In this document: piece after piece, positions 11,545 through 22,677 of the stretch
Numbering within the stretch: the stretch's first letter is position 1
Layout: every line of letters starts with the position of its first letter
NCBI RefSeq assembly: GCF_002994745.2
Contig: NC_037088.1
Location: forward strand, 68,342,397-68,406,396
Length of the DNA stretch: 64,000 bases
Reading direction: 5' to 3'
Origin: Rosa chinensis
Taxonomy: Eukaryota; Streptophyta; Magnoliopsida; Rosales; Rosaceae
Position numbers and translations under genes: made by a program
The notes under the pieces: generated by a model
Databases searched by the model: none
The model's input: only the letters and a program-made list of their open reading frames with translations
Told to the model about the DNA's origin: nothing

Positions 11545-12602
11545 ATGAGTAACCTGAACAAATTGGATTTTGCTCCATTGGGAACAACTGGCTCTGAATA
11601 TCACAGGTGGGTTCGTGATATCCACCAACATCTCAAGGGCGATGGAATCTTGGATACGATTCTCGAGCCTAGCGAGGACGTGTTAACTGTTGAGCAAGCT
11701 CAAGCTTTGGAAGCAAATAGAGCAGCCTTAGAGGGAAATAAGGCGAAAGCGATCATTCTAATGACTTGTCATATGGATGATTCACGCCAATACGAGTGTA
11801 TGAATGAAGAAGACCCCAGAAGGATGTGGGTCTCACTCGAAGATAGATTTGGCAACGTCCGTGACTCCCTGCTTCCTGACCTATAAGTGAGATGACATAG
11901 CCTCCGCTTCTGTGATTTCAAGTCAGTTCTTGACTACAACTCGGAAGCACTTCGCAATAAATCCTTAATGGAATTCTGTGGTAAAGAGATCACAAATGCG
12001 ATGTTGATTGAGAAGACTCTCTCTACTTTCCCCGTCTCTACATTGATGGTTGCTAAGAACTATCGAATCGATGTTACTGCAAGACGAATCACAAGGTTTC
12101 ATGAGCTCATTGGAGCTATGAATGTCGCTGAAAAGCATGACAACATCCTTATGAAGAACTATAATTCGAGATCCGTGGGAACAAACCATATTCCGGAATC
12201 CAATTATAGTCGCGCCCTAAAGAGAGGGCGCCAAGAGCGAAACTCTAATTTTATGAATACATTTGGACGTTCTGATCCATATAATCACTCTACTTGGGAA
12301 GGTAATCGCCAAAATAGGTGAACACGGAACCGAAGAGGTAAACGTGGAAAGAGAGAGAGAGGCAACGCCTCTGGCCATGTTGGTGGCGCCACCAACACTA
12401 AGAGCCATCTAAATGACGCTTTTAAAACTCCTCAATCAATGGAGTTTGAGCAAAGAGATGTATGTTCTCGATGTGGAGTATCTGATCATTGGGCACACAT
12501 TTGTAGAACTCGTGAAAAAATTGTCACCGCCTACAAAGCATATTGTGACGCAAGAGAAGCTCACTATATGGAACAAGAAGATCAAGAAGATGATCTAGAG
12601 TG
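11545..12602 (+). pseudogene. Cop2 gag remnant
   Basis: Starts MSNLNKLDFAPLGTTG, as in Cop1 and Cop3. The frame stops at 11884 (TAA), with a second stop at a former Trp codon a few residues later. It continues in the same frame through 11968-12321 (LMEFCGKEITNAMLIEKTL). A CCHC knuckle, CSRCGVSDHWAHIC, is at 12463-12504, then REAHYMEQEDQEDD, which is also found in Cop1 and Cop3. The simplest reading is nonsense decay of an ordinary gag. Confidence 0.87.
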
Positions 12603-12999
12603 AAGGGTTGAAGACTACAAATCTGGCTGGGATCAATAGATCACAAATTCTATTTAAGTCTTTATTTTTTCAAGAGATGTAATAGGCAATTTCCATATAT
12701 TTTGTAGTAAATGCCAATGGTTTAACTTTTCTTCAAAGTAGACTGACTCAAAGTAAGAGTGATGTCTAGAAAGATTCTGAGATTAGTGGTACTTAAGCAA
12801 GCCTTGCTCCACCGACATCTCTCTACTCACCTGGTCACATTTATTTTGGAATTACCGAAAGAATTTAGACAACTACCATTGTTTTGCATTAGGTATCATT
12901 TTGGATTAGATTTTGTTTAGTCAAAGAGATAATGATGTAACTCCGTTGGCTTATGAATAAAATTTCGAGTTCTTTATGACTCAATTTTGATTCTGAGCA

Positions 13000-15900
13000 T
13001 ATGACTTTTGTGACTACAATGGTTGGGCCATCAATATTAATTCAAGGACATGGAATAGCCCAAGTTCCACTTGCCAAATGGCACCTAAATTACTGTCATA
13101 GAAACTCTTACGCTTCTAAGGCAAATCACACCTATGAATAGCCAACGGATTCCATGCGAAACGCATGTAGAGAACGGAAATGAGTTTCTTTGCAATACCT
13201 CTAATGATTGCGAACAAATACGCATTTTAGAGAAGTTTATGTGTCTCTTTAGTGGACTTTATGTCACTATTCGAGCTATTAAATCCAATAAAGTTACGAG
13301 AGAAGATCTCTTAGATTTAGACACATATTGGCTTTGTCACGACAGGATAGGTCATCCTGGTCATGATATGATGATCCGCCTACTAAAGACTTCACATGGA
13401 CATCTTTTCTTTCGAGTGAAATGAAGCATGAATCAAAACTTGATTGCTGGACTAAGTGTGACAGACGTTGTTGCCTAGGGCACCGCCTCCGTCCACTACC
13501 AACCTGGGGCTGGCACAGTCCCTATCCATGACACCATGGATAGCGTCCATTATGGTGATGGCGCCCCAGGTGATGCTGCAATCACCAACTTGCTTTAAAT
13601 AGCGTTTCAGACACTCAAGCCTAACCAAAATACTCATTGGTTGCTTCTAAAGCCTCTCACTCGTTTTACAAAGCTAGTTCCTTAGGGAAATTAGGACTAA
13701 GACCGTCCTATGCTAAGGAAATGAACATACTCATTCTGTTCTTACATAGAATCCATAGGGATTCTGTAGATTGATTCAACCAACTTGCGGACGCTTAAAT
13801 ATTTCATGATGTTGGTTGATACGCAAACACGCTGGTCACGTGTTGTGCCATTGTCCACCTATAAATGATGCTTATGCTACACTCCTAGCACATATCATAT
13901 GACAACGGGCTCATTCCCCGGATGATCCTATTCAGTCAATTGGATTTGACTATGCTAGAGAGTTTACATCGAAAGACTTTCGATGGATATTGCAATGGGA
14001 CTGATGTTGGACATCACATTCCCATGTACACACCCAAATGGTCTTGCGGAAACGACTACGATGGTAGTCCAGACATTGGTAATGCGCACCAATCTCCTTA
14101 TATCCGCTTGGGGTGATGCAATATCGCATGCGGCTATGCTAATTTGTCTACTACCCACCGCCACTCAATGTGCCTCTGCATTATAGCTAGTGACTGGGTA
14201 CAAGTATCGTACTTACGCATATTTGAGTGAGCTATTTATGTGCCAATTGCGCCGCCACAGCGCTCTATGATGGGTCCTTACAGACGAATGGGCGACTACG
14301 TTGGATTTGAGACTCCAACAATCGTCCGCCACTTAATGCCCTTGCAAGGCGATCTCATTACTGCTAGATTTTCGGGTTGTCACTTTGATGAGATAGTCTT
14401 CTCGTCGTCAGGGAGAGATAAGAACACGAATGTTCAGCAGGAACAACAGGAATTGTCGTGGCCTGTCCCTACTATGTCTTTTCTCGATCCCTGTTAAAGT
14501 GACAAGATCACACAAATATGCTGCAAACATGCCTGCAAGGAAGTACGTCCCTACGAGAGGACGTAGCGTCACCCTACAAGGAGGTAGGCATGACGCCAAC
14601 GCCAAAGAGAGTGGCTCTCTGGCGTTACAAGTCATGGCCCCAGCTAGGATGCTTGGGAGACCTGTGGGTTCGAAGGACACTTTGGCACATTCCAATCCTT
14701 TGATCATCAAGACTCAAAATCTTTCTCATGAGAATCTTCCGGGTTAGGGTTATCGTTGGGGGACGCCTCAACGTTAGAACCTATTCCTGAGAATATAGAG
14801 CTCTATGAAAATTACACTAGTGTACATGAGACGTGGGATAGAAACTCCATCATAATTGATGATGTAGTTGCGCATTTCGTTGTGCATGAGTTTGTTGAGT
14901 CCGATGATGTCGAACAACGCTCCGTTGATGAATGAATGCCAACGTAGAGAAATCTAGCCTAAATGGAAAGATGCGATCCAGGTTAAGATGGATTCTCTAA
15001 CGAAGAGGAAAATTTTCTGAGCCAGTAATGCCAACACCTCCTGACATAAACCTATTGACTAATGGGTCTTCATTAGAAAGTGTGATGAGAAAAAGATATG
15101 GCAAACTGGCCTTATGGCGCAAGGCTTCTCGCAAAACGCCCTGGAATCTACTACAATGAGGCATATTCTCTCGTAATGAATGTCATTGCACTCCACTACC
15201 ATGTTAGTTTGGTAGTTTCCGAATAAATGAAAATGCAGCTTACAAATGTGGTCACTACGTATCTTTATAGGGATCTAGATACGAAATATACATGAAGGTT
15301 CATGGTGAACTTCATCTACCCAAGTCAAGTGGCTCTAGACCACAGAGCGCGTTTACAATAAGGTTGAAACGCTCACTAAAGTGACTACTTGATTGGGAAG
15401 GGATATGCCCACGCGTTTCTATAACAAGTTTCGGATTCTATTGCAGTTCATGTTGGACATGAACTTTATTGGAAGCTCTTGAAGAGTTAAGGGAAACCAT
15501 TGAACATTTGAAATCCGAGTTTGAGATAAAGGATTTTGGGAGAACATGATTATGTCTCGGTTTGGAACTTGAGCATCGTGATGATAGATGCTTAGGCATT
15601 TTGACAAGGTCAAGCACCCCCATGATCGTCCGTAGTCTTGATCCTGAAAATGATCCTCTTCTTCGAAAGGATGATGACGAATATGTGCTAGAGGCAGAAG
15701 TGCCTTACTTAGTACAATAGGCGCATTATTGTACTTAGCTAAATGCACAAGACCGGACATCTCATTTGCAATAAGCTTGTTAGCTAAGATATAGCTCTGT
15801 GCCAACACGACGCCATTAGGATTGGTGTTAAAGATATCTTTCAGTACTTGAGATGTACGATTGATATGGGCTTGTTCTATCCCTATAGAGAGATGATGGA

Positions 15901-16330
15901 TTTGGACACATCACACACCAAGAACGCCGCCAACACTGGCCTGCGTCCACTATCCCCATCCCAAAACGTCATAAGTATTTTGGAAGGTTTTGCTGATGTT
16001 GGGTATCTCTCTTACCCATACAAAGGTCATTCTCAAACCGGTTAAGTGTTCACCATGGGAAAAGACCGTGATATCTTGGAGGTCTACAAAACAGACCTTA
16101 GTCGCTATATCTTCGAATAATGCAGAGATTGTTGCTCTTCACGAAGTGGTTTGTGAATGTATATGGATTGGATCCATAATTGCACATGTTCGAACAATTG
16201 TGGTTTGAAGTTTACCACAGATGAGCCTACGAGCATATAGGATAATGCTGCTTGTTTTGAAGCAAGGCTACATCAAAAGTGAACCTCCTCAAGATCAAAG
16301 TGAACTAGGTTCCATCTGAGGACAGTGCAG
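13000..16330 (+). pseudogene. Cop2 pol remnant
   Basis: The protease is reduced to its C-terminal part (13010-13130). GAG-pre-integrase is at 13134-13424 (SGLYVTIRAIKSNKVTRED, then HDRIGHPGHDMMIRLL). A shortened copy of the HG-rich spacer follows near 13530-13570. Integrase (13670-14170) and RT (14940-15800) survive only as scattered frames. RNase H is clearest at 15960-16250 (TVISWRSTKQTLVAISSN, AEIVALHEVVCECIWIGS). No long open frame remains, so no product is expected. Confidence 0.82.
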
Positions 16331-16611
16331 CAGGCTTGCTCACTAAGTCATTGCCTAAATTCCACTTTCGAGAAACATGTTGGTAGCATTGTCTGCGGAA
16401 GTTATCCGAACTCCAATGACCGTAGTCGTCAGGGGGAGATGCAGACATCAGGGGGAGGTGTCTACATGTATGGTCTCGAAACGTGAAGGTGTGTTGTGCT
16501 CTTTTTCCCCTTCGACCAAGGTTATTTTTGTCTTACTGGGTTTTTGTTACTCGGCAAGGCTTTTAATGAGGCAACGAGAGGAGCACCACGTTTGGGTGAC
16601 ACAAAGGGCAG

Positions 16612-16845
16612 TGTTCAAGTAAATCCAGAATATGTGCTGGTCCAAACTCGAGGTTACTTGCTCTGTTGAAATATGATTTATATTAGAGATATTCTCATAG
16701 AATCTTAGGAGATATATCCAATCAATGTACGATTATGTTTCCATGTACAAATCTATCTCTATGCTTATAATCCTCTATATAAAGAGGCCCCTATTATCAA
16801 TGAAAGTACGACTCAATTCTCTCCAAATTCAGTTTTCCTAAAACA
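16612..16845 (+). repeat. 3' LTR of Cop2
   Basis: A 234-bp repeat with the same TG...CA ends as 10329-10567. Differences cluster in the first 80 bp; the stretch from AGGAGATATATCC to the end is nearly identical. Confidence 0.93.
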
Positions 16846-16886
16846 AAAATATGGAAAACTAACGACCTTAAGTTATTTAATAGGGT

Positions 16887-17522
16887 TAATTACATATAAG
16901 TGCATATTTGAATGTTCTTTTAGCCATAAGGCCACCAACTATTTTTTTCCCTCATAAGGCCACTAGAATAAAAAAGGTATTAAATTTTGGATATAAAAAT
17001 TAATATATTTACATAAATGCCACTAGAGTAAAAAGTTAACAATCATCATTTATACCCTAAACCCTAAACCCTAAACCCAACAAAAATAAAAACCCTAAAC
17101 CCTACCCTAACCCCAAACCCTAAACCCTACCCTAAACCCAACAAAAATAAAACCCTAAACCCTAAACCCTAAACCCTAAACCCTAAAACCCTAAACCCTA
17201 ACCCTACCCTACCCTAAACCCTAAACCCTAAAATAAAACCCTAAACCCTAAACCCTAAACCCTAAACCCTAAACCCTAAACCCTAAAACTCTAAACCCTA
17301 AAATAAAACCCTAAACCCTGTGCTTGGAACGCTGAGACCTCTCGCCGTTCAGGTCGTACCTTAGGTTGATAAAGAAACCAGGCGGTTAGTTTTCTTAGGT
17401 AGAAGGGTAAAATGGACAAAGAAAAAATAATTTAAAGAGGCAAGTGGCCTTATTTGCACAAAACAATTTAGGTGGCCTTATGGCTAATATAAGTTTCAAA
17501 ATGACACTTGTTTGTAATTTTC
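16887..17522. mobile_element. Small inverted-repeat (MITE-like) element holding telomere-type repeats
   Basis: The left end, TAATTACATATAAGTG...TTAGCCATAAGGCCACC (16887-16935), is matched in inverted form by 17471-17522 (GGTGGCCTTATGGCTAATATAAG...TTTGTAATTTT). The arms are about 50 bp, with the inner 18 bp identical. No transposase is present. The middle is the telomere-type tract listed next, plus about 150 bp of unique sequence. No clear target duplication was found, so the superfamily is unknown. It directly follows the 3' LTR of Cop2. Confidence 0.65.
17055..17319 (+). repeat. Interstitial plant telomere-type repeat (CCCTAAA)n, imperfect
   Basis: About 265 bp made mostly of CCCTAAA, the C-rich form of the Arabidopsis-type telomere repeat TTTAGGG. 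It includes variants (CCCTA, CCCTAAAA) and four short AAAATAAAA-type interruptions. The C-rich strand reads left to right throughout. Confidence 0.95.
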
Positions 17523-18711
17523 TATATTTAGTATTACATGACTCGAAACAATTAACTAGTAATTTGTCTAAGACTCAGATGGTGTAGATCAATACTAGCC
17601 GAAAGAATGACTGGCACATAAAACATCAAATGCTCAAGGGATATCTCCAGGCTCCAGCCTAGTCCCAACCCAAAATGTTTAGAGAATGAATTAGGGTTTG
17701 CGACCAGAGGTCCAAGCTCAACATCCTCATCTCTGCATCTCAAGACGCCCGTCACCGCGTAAAGGACTAGCTCCAAAAGACTTTCCGCCAACCACCTCTG
17801 GCGGACAGCCTCGTCCCTCGGCCATAGAGAAATGATAAAAAGAAAACTCGCCTTTGGAATTGAATTGAGATCAAACTACACGAACATCACCCACTCTGCA
17901 CATGCATCGCTGCCACAGAGTCAGAACCCAGAACACCAAGCCGCCAAAGTCGAGATCGGAGGAAACTATGAAAGTAGCCAAGCCCTCCACCGCGAAACCA
18001 AATGCATGCGGAGGATGCCGCACAAAGCACATGGAAGAGAGGCTAGATCATTGCCCTCTTCCGCGAAAAAACCATAAGATCAAAACCCGTGAAAGCAGTC
18101 CTGTCCTACCTTTAAAAATGCGGCACATAACGATGCTTTGTTGGCCAGAGCGAGGCAGAACCTGAACAGGTTAATGATCTAGCCTATGCTCTCAAAACCC
18201 TACGGGTTGAGTCTCTCTCCAGTCCCAGTGCATTTTTTCTACAATCCTAGCCAATTTAATTTGGACACCAAAAACCCAAAATTGATGGAACTCAAGAAAA
18301 TATAAATAAAATAGACCTGATTTTGATTGAATATCAGATTCATTCATTACATCCGGAAAACCAATGGCTCTGCCCCCTGAGGGATGTAAACATGACTTAT
18401 GTCCAACTGTCCAAGGATCAATATTAACATCCATTCCATTAGTTGTCATTCAATTCAGCTCAGGAGAAATCTGAACCAGGAGACTTTATCCCAGGACCAA
18501 CTACTGGCAAAAGGGTAGAACTCACATTTATTAATCCACGAACTTGTAACCCAAAACTATGAACAATATGACAGATTTAACAAAACCGAACTGTTGAAAC
18601 AAACATAAAAATACTATCGCAAGAACACATAGTTATGCGTCCAAATTTCAAATACATGTGGGCTTTCAAGATTTAAAGTCCTTAAATAGCAACCAGAGAG
18701 TGAAACGAATC
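17523..18711. other. Intergenic, repeat-like, no supported gene
   Basis: The 17552-18165 part has several overlapping open frames of 60-90 codons on both strands and above-average G+C, as expected of a transposon leader or ORF1 relic, but I recognise no domain. 18170-18711 is AT-rich and includes the probable 3' UTR of the plastid protein gene. Confidence 0.4.
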
Positions 18712-20333
18712 TCACATGGTAGCTTCTACTTCGGGATCACTTTGGACTGGCGCCGCGGGCGCATTGTTCCCACCTCTCAAGCGGGAAGAGACATTGTCAA
18801 TGGCTGAATTGAGCTGGCTTATTTTTGCATTCAAGGTCTGCCTGGTCTTCTGCATACCGGAAAAAAGGAAAAGAATTGATCAGTGAGCTATTCTTCTTCC
18901 CAGAAAGTCAATTTTAAAACAGATAAATCGCATCTCCAAAAGTGGAAGAAGTGCCCAGTTACCTCTAAACCTTCGTCATAATATATTGGTCTCCTGGCCT
19001 TACGAAATCCATATTCATCTTCATTGAGGAGGGATCTTCTGATCTGCATAAGAAAAAAGTGCAAACCAGGATCAAAACCTAAATGAAATGACAGATAATT
19101 TAAGACAGTATAAAGAAAATGGGCACTATAGACAGGCGACAGTAATTTGAGATTCAAGGAGAACATAGTTTGAGCACAAATGTTTTCCATCCATATAGAG
19201 CAGGTGAAATCTGAATTCAATGTGAGAATGAGGACTAAAGTCGAATGTTAAATGACAAAAAAAAAAATCCAGTAAGACTGACCATCCGATGAAATAAGCA
19301 ACAAAATCTCGTAGAAGGGGTAGGAAAAATTGAAATGGATAATGGCATGCTCCAACAGACAAAAAAAGAAGTAGAGTTAAGCATCAAATAGAATGGTCAG
19401 GAAACGCTACAAAATAAAGTTTATCAATTCTTACTTTGTGTCCTGAAACTGTATTACAGCTGAAAAGTGACTAAACCGCAAGACACAATCTCAGAGTCCT
19501 TTGTGATAAAGACTCAGGATCCTTTCATATCATTAAGCAGGCATAAAATAGATTATCATGGCGTGTCTAGATGTTGAGTCTGTGGGAAAGTGTATACTTG
19601 GGAAAATATGCTTTGAGATCACAAGTAAGATCTCTGGATATGAGTATGATCAACGCAATCATATATGATGAACACAAGTAGTAAAACATATTGAACACTG
19701 AAGCAAGGAAGATTAATATATATATATACCTGTGGAGCAAAAACATAAGCTAAAGTTCCAAACACAGCACCTCCGACCAGGAAACCAGCAAGAAAATCAG
19801 CACCTCCACCTCTATTACCATCACTGCTTATAAATTGGAAACTGATTATGAGTCAACGTTGATCTCACACAAGATATGGATATGGATATGGATATGGCTA
19901 TGGAAGAGCTACCTATACTCAGCACGAACACAGAAATTACGGTTGTTTCGCAATTGAACCGAGTTTCTCCGGCTCTGGCTCTGTGCGGTGAGTTTTACTG
20001 ATTCCGACTTGCCGGACAACCAAATCTCACGCGCTTTCAGCTGAGATCCGCTGCCTACTAATATTAAGCAAACACCTAATTAATTTACATCTCTTTAACT
20101 ATGAACTAGGTAGAACGACATGCAAATACCAATTCACACAGCATATTCCAAATCCAGAATCCAATTCATCACACAGTTACATAATATTTGGAATGAATCA
20201 TCACAGCAAGCAACTGGTTATTGTAAATGAAATTGAAGTTCCCAAGCGATCGAACACCAAAGACGGAGACGGCGGGGTTCAGTCAAGTCTTACCTGAGAA
20301 TGAAGTGGTTAGAGGAGCCGAGCAGATCGCCAT
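18712..20333 (-). CDS. Small chloroplast-targeted single-pass membrane protein (AT5G16660/AT3G02900/AT1G42960-like)
   Basis: Five exons on the minus strand (20294-20333, 19913-20057, 19730-19823, 18963-19043, 18712-18849) give 165 residues, in frame to a TGA. Residues 1-59 are rich in Ser, Thr and Arg with few acids and end in CVRA, a plausible transit-peptide cleavage site. Residues 72-92 are one hydrophobic, Gly-rich helix (FLAGFLVGGAVFGTLAYVF). Next come a basic IRRSLLNEDEYGF stretch and a predicted coiled segment near 121-147 (TLNAKISQLNSAIDNVSSRL). Arabidopsis relatives are small chloroplast proteins, at least one reported in the inner envelope; the function is not established. The family assignment is from memory of conserved motifs. 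It lies beside the AIPP2-like gene, as in Arabidopsis. Confidence 0.85.
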
Positions 20334-21169
20334 TCTTTCTAGAGAAAGAGAGAGCGTGAGTGACTAAGAACTCAGAACTGAGAACAAGCAGATGAAAGGC
20401 GATGAAAACTATTTCGCTAATCCCTGGAAATGAAATGGTTCCCTTGTACGCATAACATGGTTATTTCCCTGATTACCCCATAACGTAGTTTTAATTTTCA
20501 TTTCCCTAACTCTACCCCCTAATGCTTTGGGTTTAAAGTTTAAACCATTTATCTCAAAAAAAAAATTTTGAATTTTGTGGTTGGTATAATACGGCTAATC
20601 ACAAAGTGGTACGTCCTTCTCACACAATAAGTCAATAACCACTAATGTATAAACAGAAAAATAATTTAATTATTGTGATACAGAACAAAATAATTTAAGT
20701 AGCAAACTAAACTATAATTGTCCAAAAAGAATGTCATAATATAAAATATTACAAAGGACAATATGGGAAACTAATAGCCCAAGTGTATTGATTATTATAG
20801 TCTTTTTTTCTTTTCGTTTTTTTGGTCTGATTGATTATTATAGTCATTCCTATAGTCTGCCATAGGTTTTTCCGCCCCCCAACACTCTACTTTGGACTCT
20901 CCTCCTCTCTCCATTTCCATTTTATAACTATTATTCTGTTACTTTTTTAGGTGTTTGCCTTCCTACTGACTACTTTTTTCACCGTATAAGTTTTTTATTT
21001 ATTAAAAAGTTAAAATATTATAATATAAAATTACAATACAATACAATATATATTGAAAATTACAATATGTTTTTCCTTATTACACCCTACAAAATACGTA
21101 CTTAAACTTCATCCTTAATCTCTTCCTGCAAGTCCACGATCGACGATGCCGCAATCACAACCTACACAC
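20334..21169. other. 5' flank of the plastid-protein gene and AT-rich intergenic DNA
   Basis: 20334-20400 is the probable 5' UTR and promoter, with a GAGAGAGAG tract. The rest is AT-rich and featureless. The last 8 bp (CTACACAC, 21162-21169) may be the left target duplication of the hAT-like element. Confidence 0.45.
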
Positions 21170-21991
21170 TAGGACTGGGTTTGGTTCGGTACAGGAGATG
21201 CAGGCCCAAAACCAGCTACCGTACCGGACTAGTTTGGTACACAAAGTCTTCTCCCATTTTCGGCCACAGAAGTCAGTATACCGAGAGGCTCGGTTGGTAT
21301 CAACCGGTGGGGCCTTCAACCGAATTTTTAACAAGAGTGAAAGAGTTGAAGAATCACTGAATCCAAAACCCAGAAATTGAGCTTGAAGAATCACGAAAGC
21401 TTCGAGGTTGAAGAATTACCGAGCTTGAACCTTGAAATCGAACCCAAAATTTATATTTTGCAACTAAAAAGTGAAAAACCCAGAAATTGTGAGATTGTGA
21501 GAGTCAGAAATTCGATTGAAATACTAAAAACTAGAAATTCAACTTACCACTTTTGCTACTAAACCCAGAAACCCAGAGTCATGGGAGGGCTGGAGAGCTG
21601 GAAGACTGGAAGTCCAGTTTAACCAGAGCTCCTGAAATCCCATCATGGCTGGAGAGAGGCTAAGAATCAAGGGCTCGTGCCACAGAGAGAGAGCGAGAGG
21701 GGGGGGGGGGGGGGGGAGACGGTATTTCTTTAAAGAGTTTGAGAGGCTCAGAGAAGAGAGAAGAATAAAAAACTAAAAAAATATGAGTAATTAACTAATT
21801 ATACATGAGTTCGATATGGTTCGGTGTACCGTGTGTATATGAAAATTGAAACCATTACCGTACCGTGTATGTGGAGTCGGTACGATTGTACCGTACCAAG
21901 AGTTCAGTTATCGACAGTGTCAGTTACCAACTTCTTTGGTTCGGCTTGAATTCGGTTGGTTGGTTTGTCTTGGCTGAAAATGCCAGCCCTA
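21170..21991. mobile_element. Non-autonomous hAT-like element
   Basis: It begins TAGGACTGGGTTTGGTTCGGTA and ends GAAAATGCCAGCCCTA, whose reverse complement starts TAGGGCTGGCA. These are short hAT-type inverted ends. Flanking 8-mers are CTACACAC and CTACATAG, a 6 of 8 match as expected for an old 8-bp duplication. Inside are many GGTACC/CGGTAC phrases and an 18-G run (21699-21716). No transposase is present. Confidence 0.6.
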
Positions 21992-22677
21992 CTACATAGT
22001 CCATAGCCTCAATTATCATTGCCAACACCAAGACCACCGCCAGTTCTAACAAAGCAAACCACATCCCCAAAAGGAACACCGCACTGGTGACAAGGCCACC
22101 ATGCCCAATCATCCGGACCCAGACACGGAGCCGCCGCCTCTTCATCGCCAGCCCCACCACCAAAAGATAAAGCGGCCAAAGCCACCACATCAAGATGCAC
22201 AAGCTCCACCACTGCGAGCAAGCCGAGTTACTGCTCGACCTCTCTCCAGAGAAACCCTCACCATTCCACCACCACTTGGGGCGGCGAATCCAAATACATG
22301 CTCGGAACGGTTTTGCGGTTAGTACGGCGGTAGTGGAGATAATAAGAAAAATAAATAAATAGAAGGCTCCAAACATGTTCTTTATGGTAATTTAAATTCT
22401 AATGGATACCAATTAACCTCAAATCTTAAAAGTTGGCGTCACGTTGTTTAGCCTAGTGACATTCGGCTTCCATTCTCTTATATGTACAAACAGCCGTTAT
22501 AATAACATACTCAGAAACCAGAGAGACAAAACACTAACAAAATGGGAGCATAATAAAGAAAACTGTGAGTATCCTATAGGAGATATGAACAAAGGAAATG
22601 GAGGTTTCTGGCTCCCGAGCAAGGTCATCGACATGCAGAGTCACACTAGGATACATGGTGCAAAATTCACTGTCCTT
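21992..22677. other. Intergenic; unexplained hydrophobic open frame at 21924-22376 (minus)
   Basis: A 150-codon minus-strand frame encodes an N-terminal hydrophobic stretch (AFYLFIFLIISTTAVLTA) and further Trp/Leu/Val-rich segments (WWSLCILMWWLWPLYLLVVG, VFLLGMWFALLELAVVLVL). It runs into the hAT-like element at its C-terminus. I do not recognise it. It could be the 5' end of a membrane-protein gene cut off by the element, or chance in a G+C-rich patch. The part next to 22678 is the 3' flank of the AIPP2-like gene. Confidence 0.3.

Larger units (their letters stand above)
10329..16845 (+). mobile_element. Ty1/copia retrotransposon Cop2, complete but decayed, with both LTRs
   Basis: A 6.5-kb element bounded by LTRs at 10329-10567 and 16612-16845. 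The primer-site motif CGTTATCAGCATG follows the 5' LTR. An ACAAAGGGCAG tract directly before the 3' LTR looks like a mutated polypurine tract, and two GGGGGAG tracts lie near 16434 and 16456. Flanks are AAACT and AAAAT, a 4 of 5 match for a 5-bp target duplication. Domains run gag, knuckle, (lost) protease, GAG-pre-integrase, integrase, RT and RNase H, with many stops and frameshifts. By eye the two LTRs differ at about 10% of sites including small gaps, so the insertion is old. Confidence 0.93.

Noticed and set aside
17055..17319. A true chromosome end
   Set aside because: The tract is short, imperfect, interrupted by AAAATAAAA and flanked on both sides by ordinary genes, so it is interstitial.
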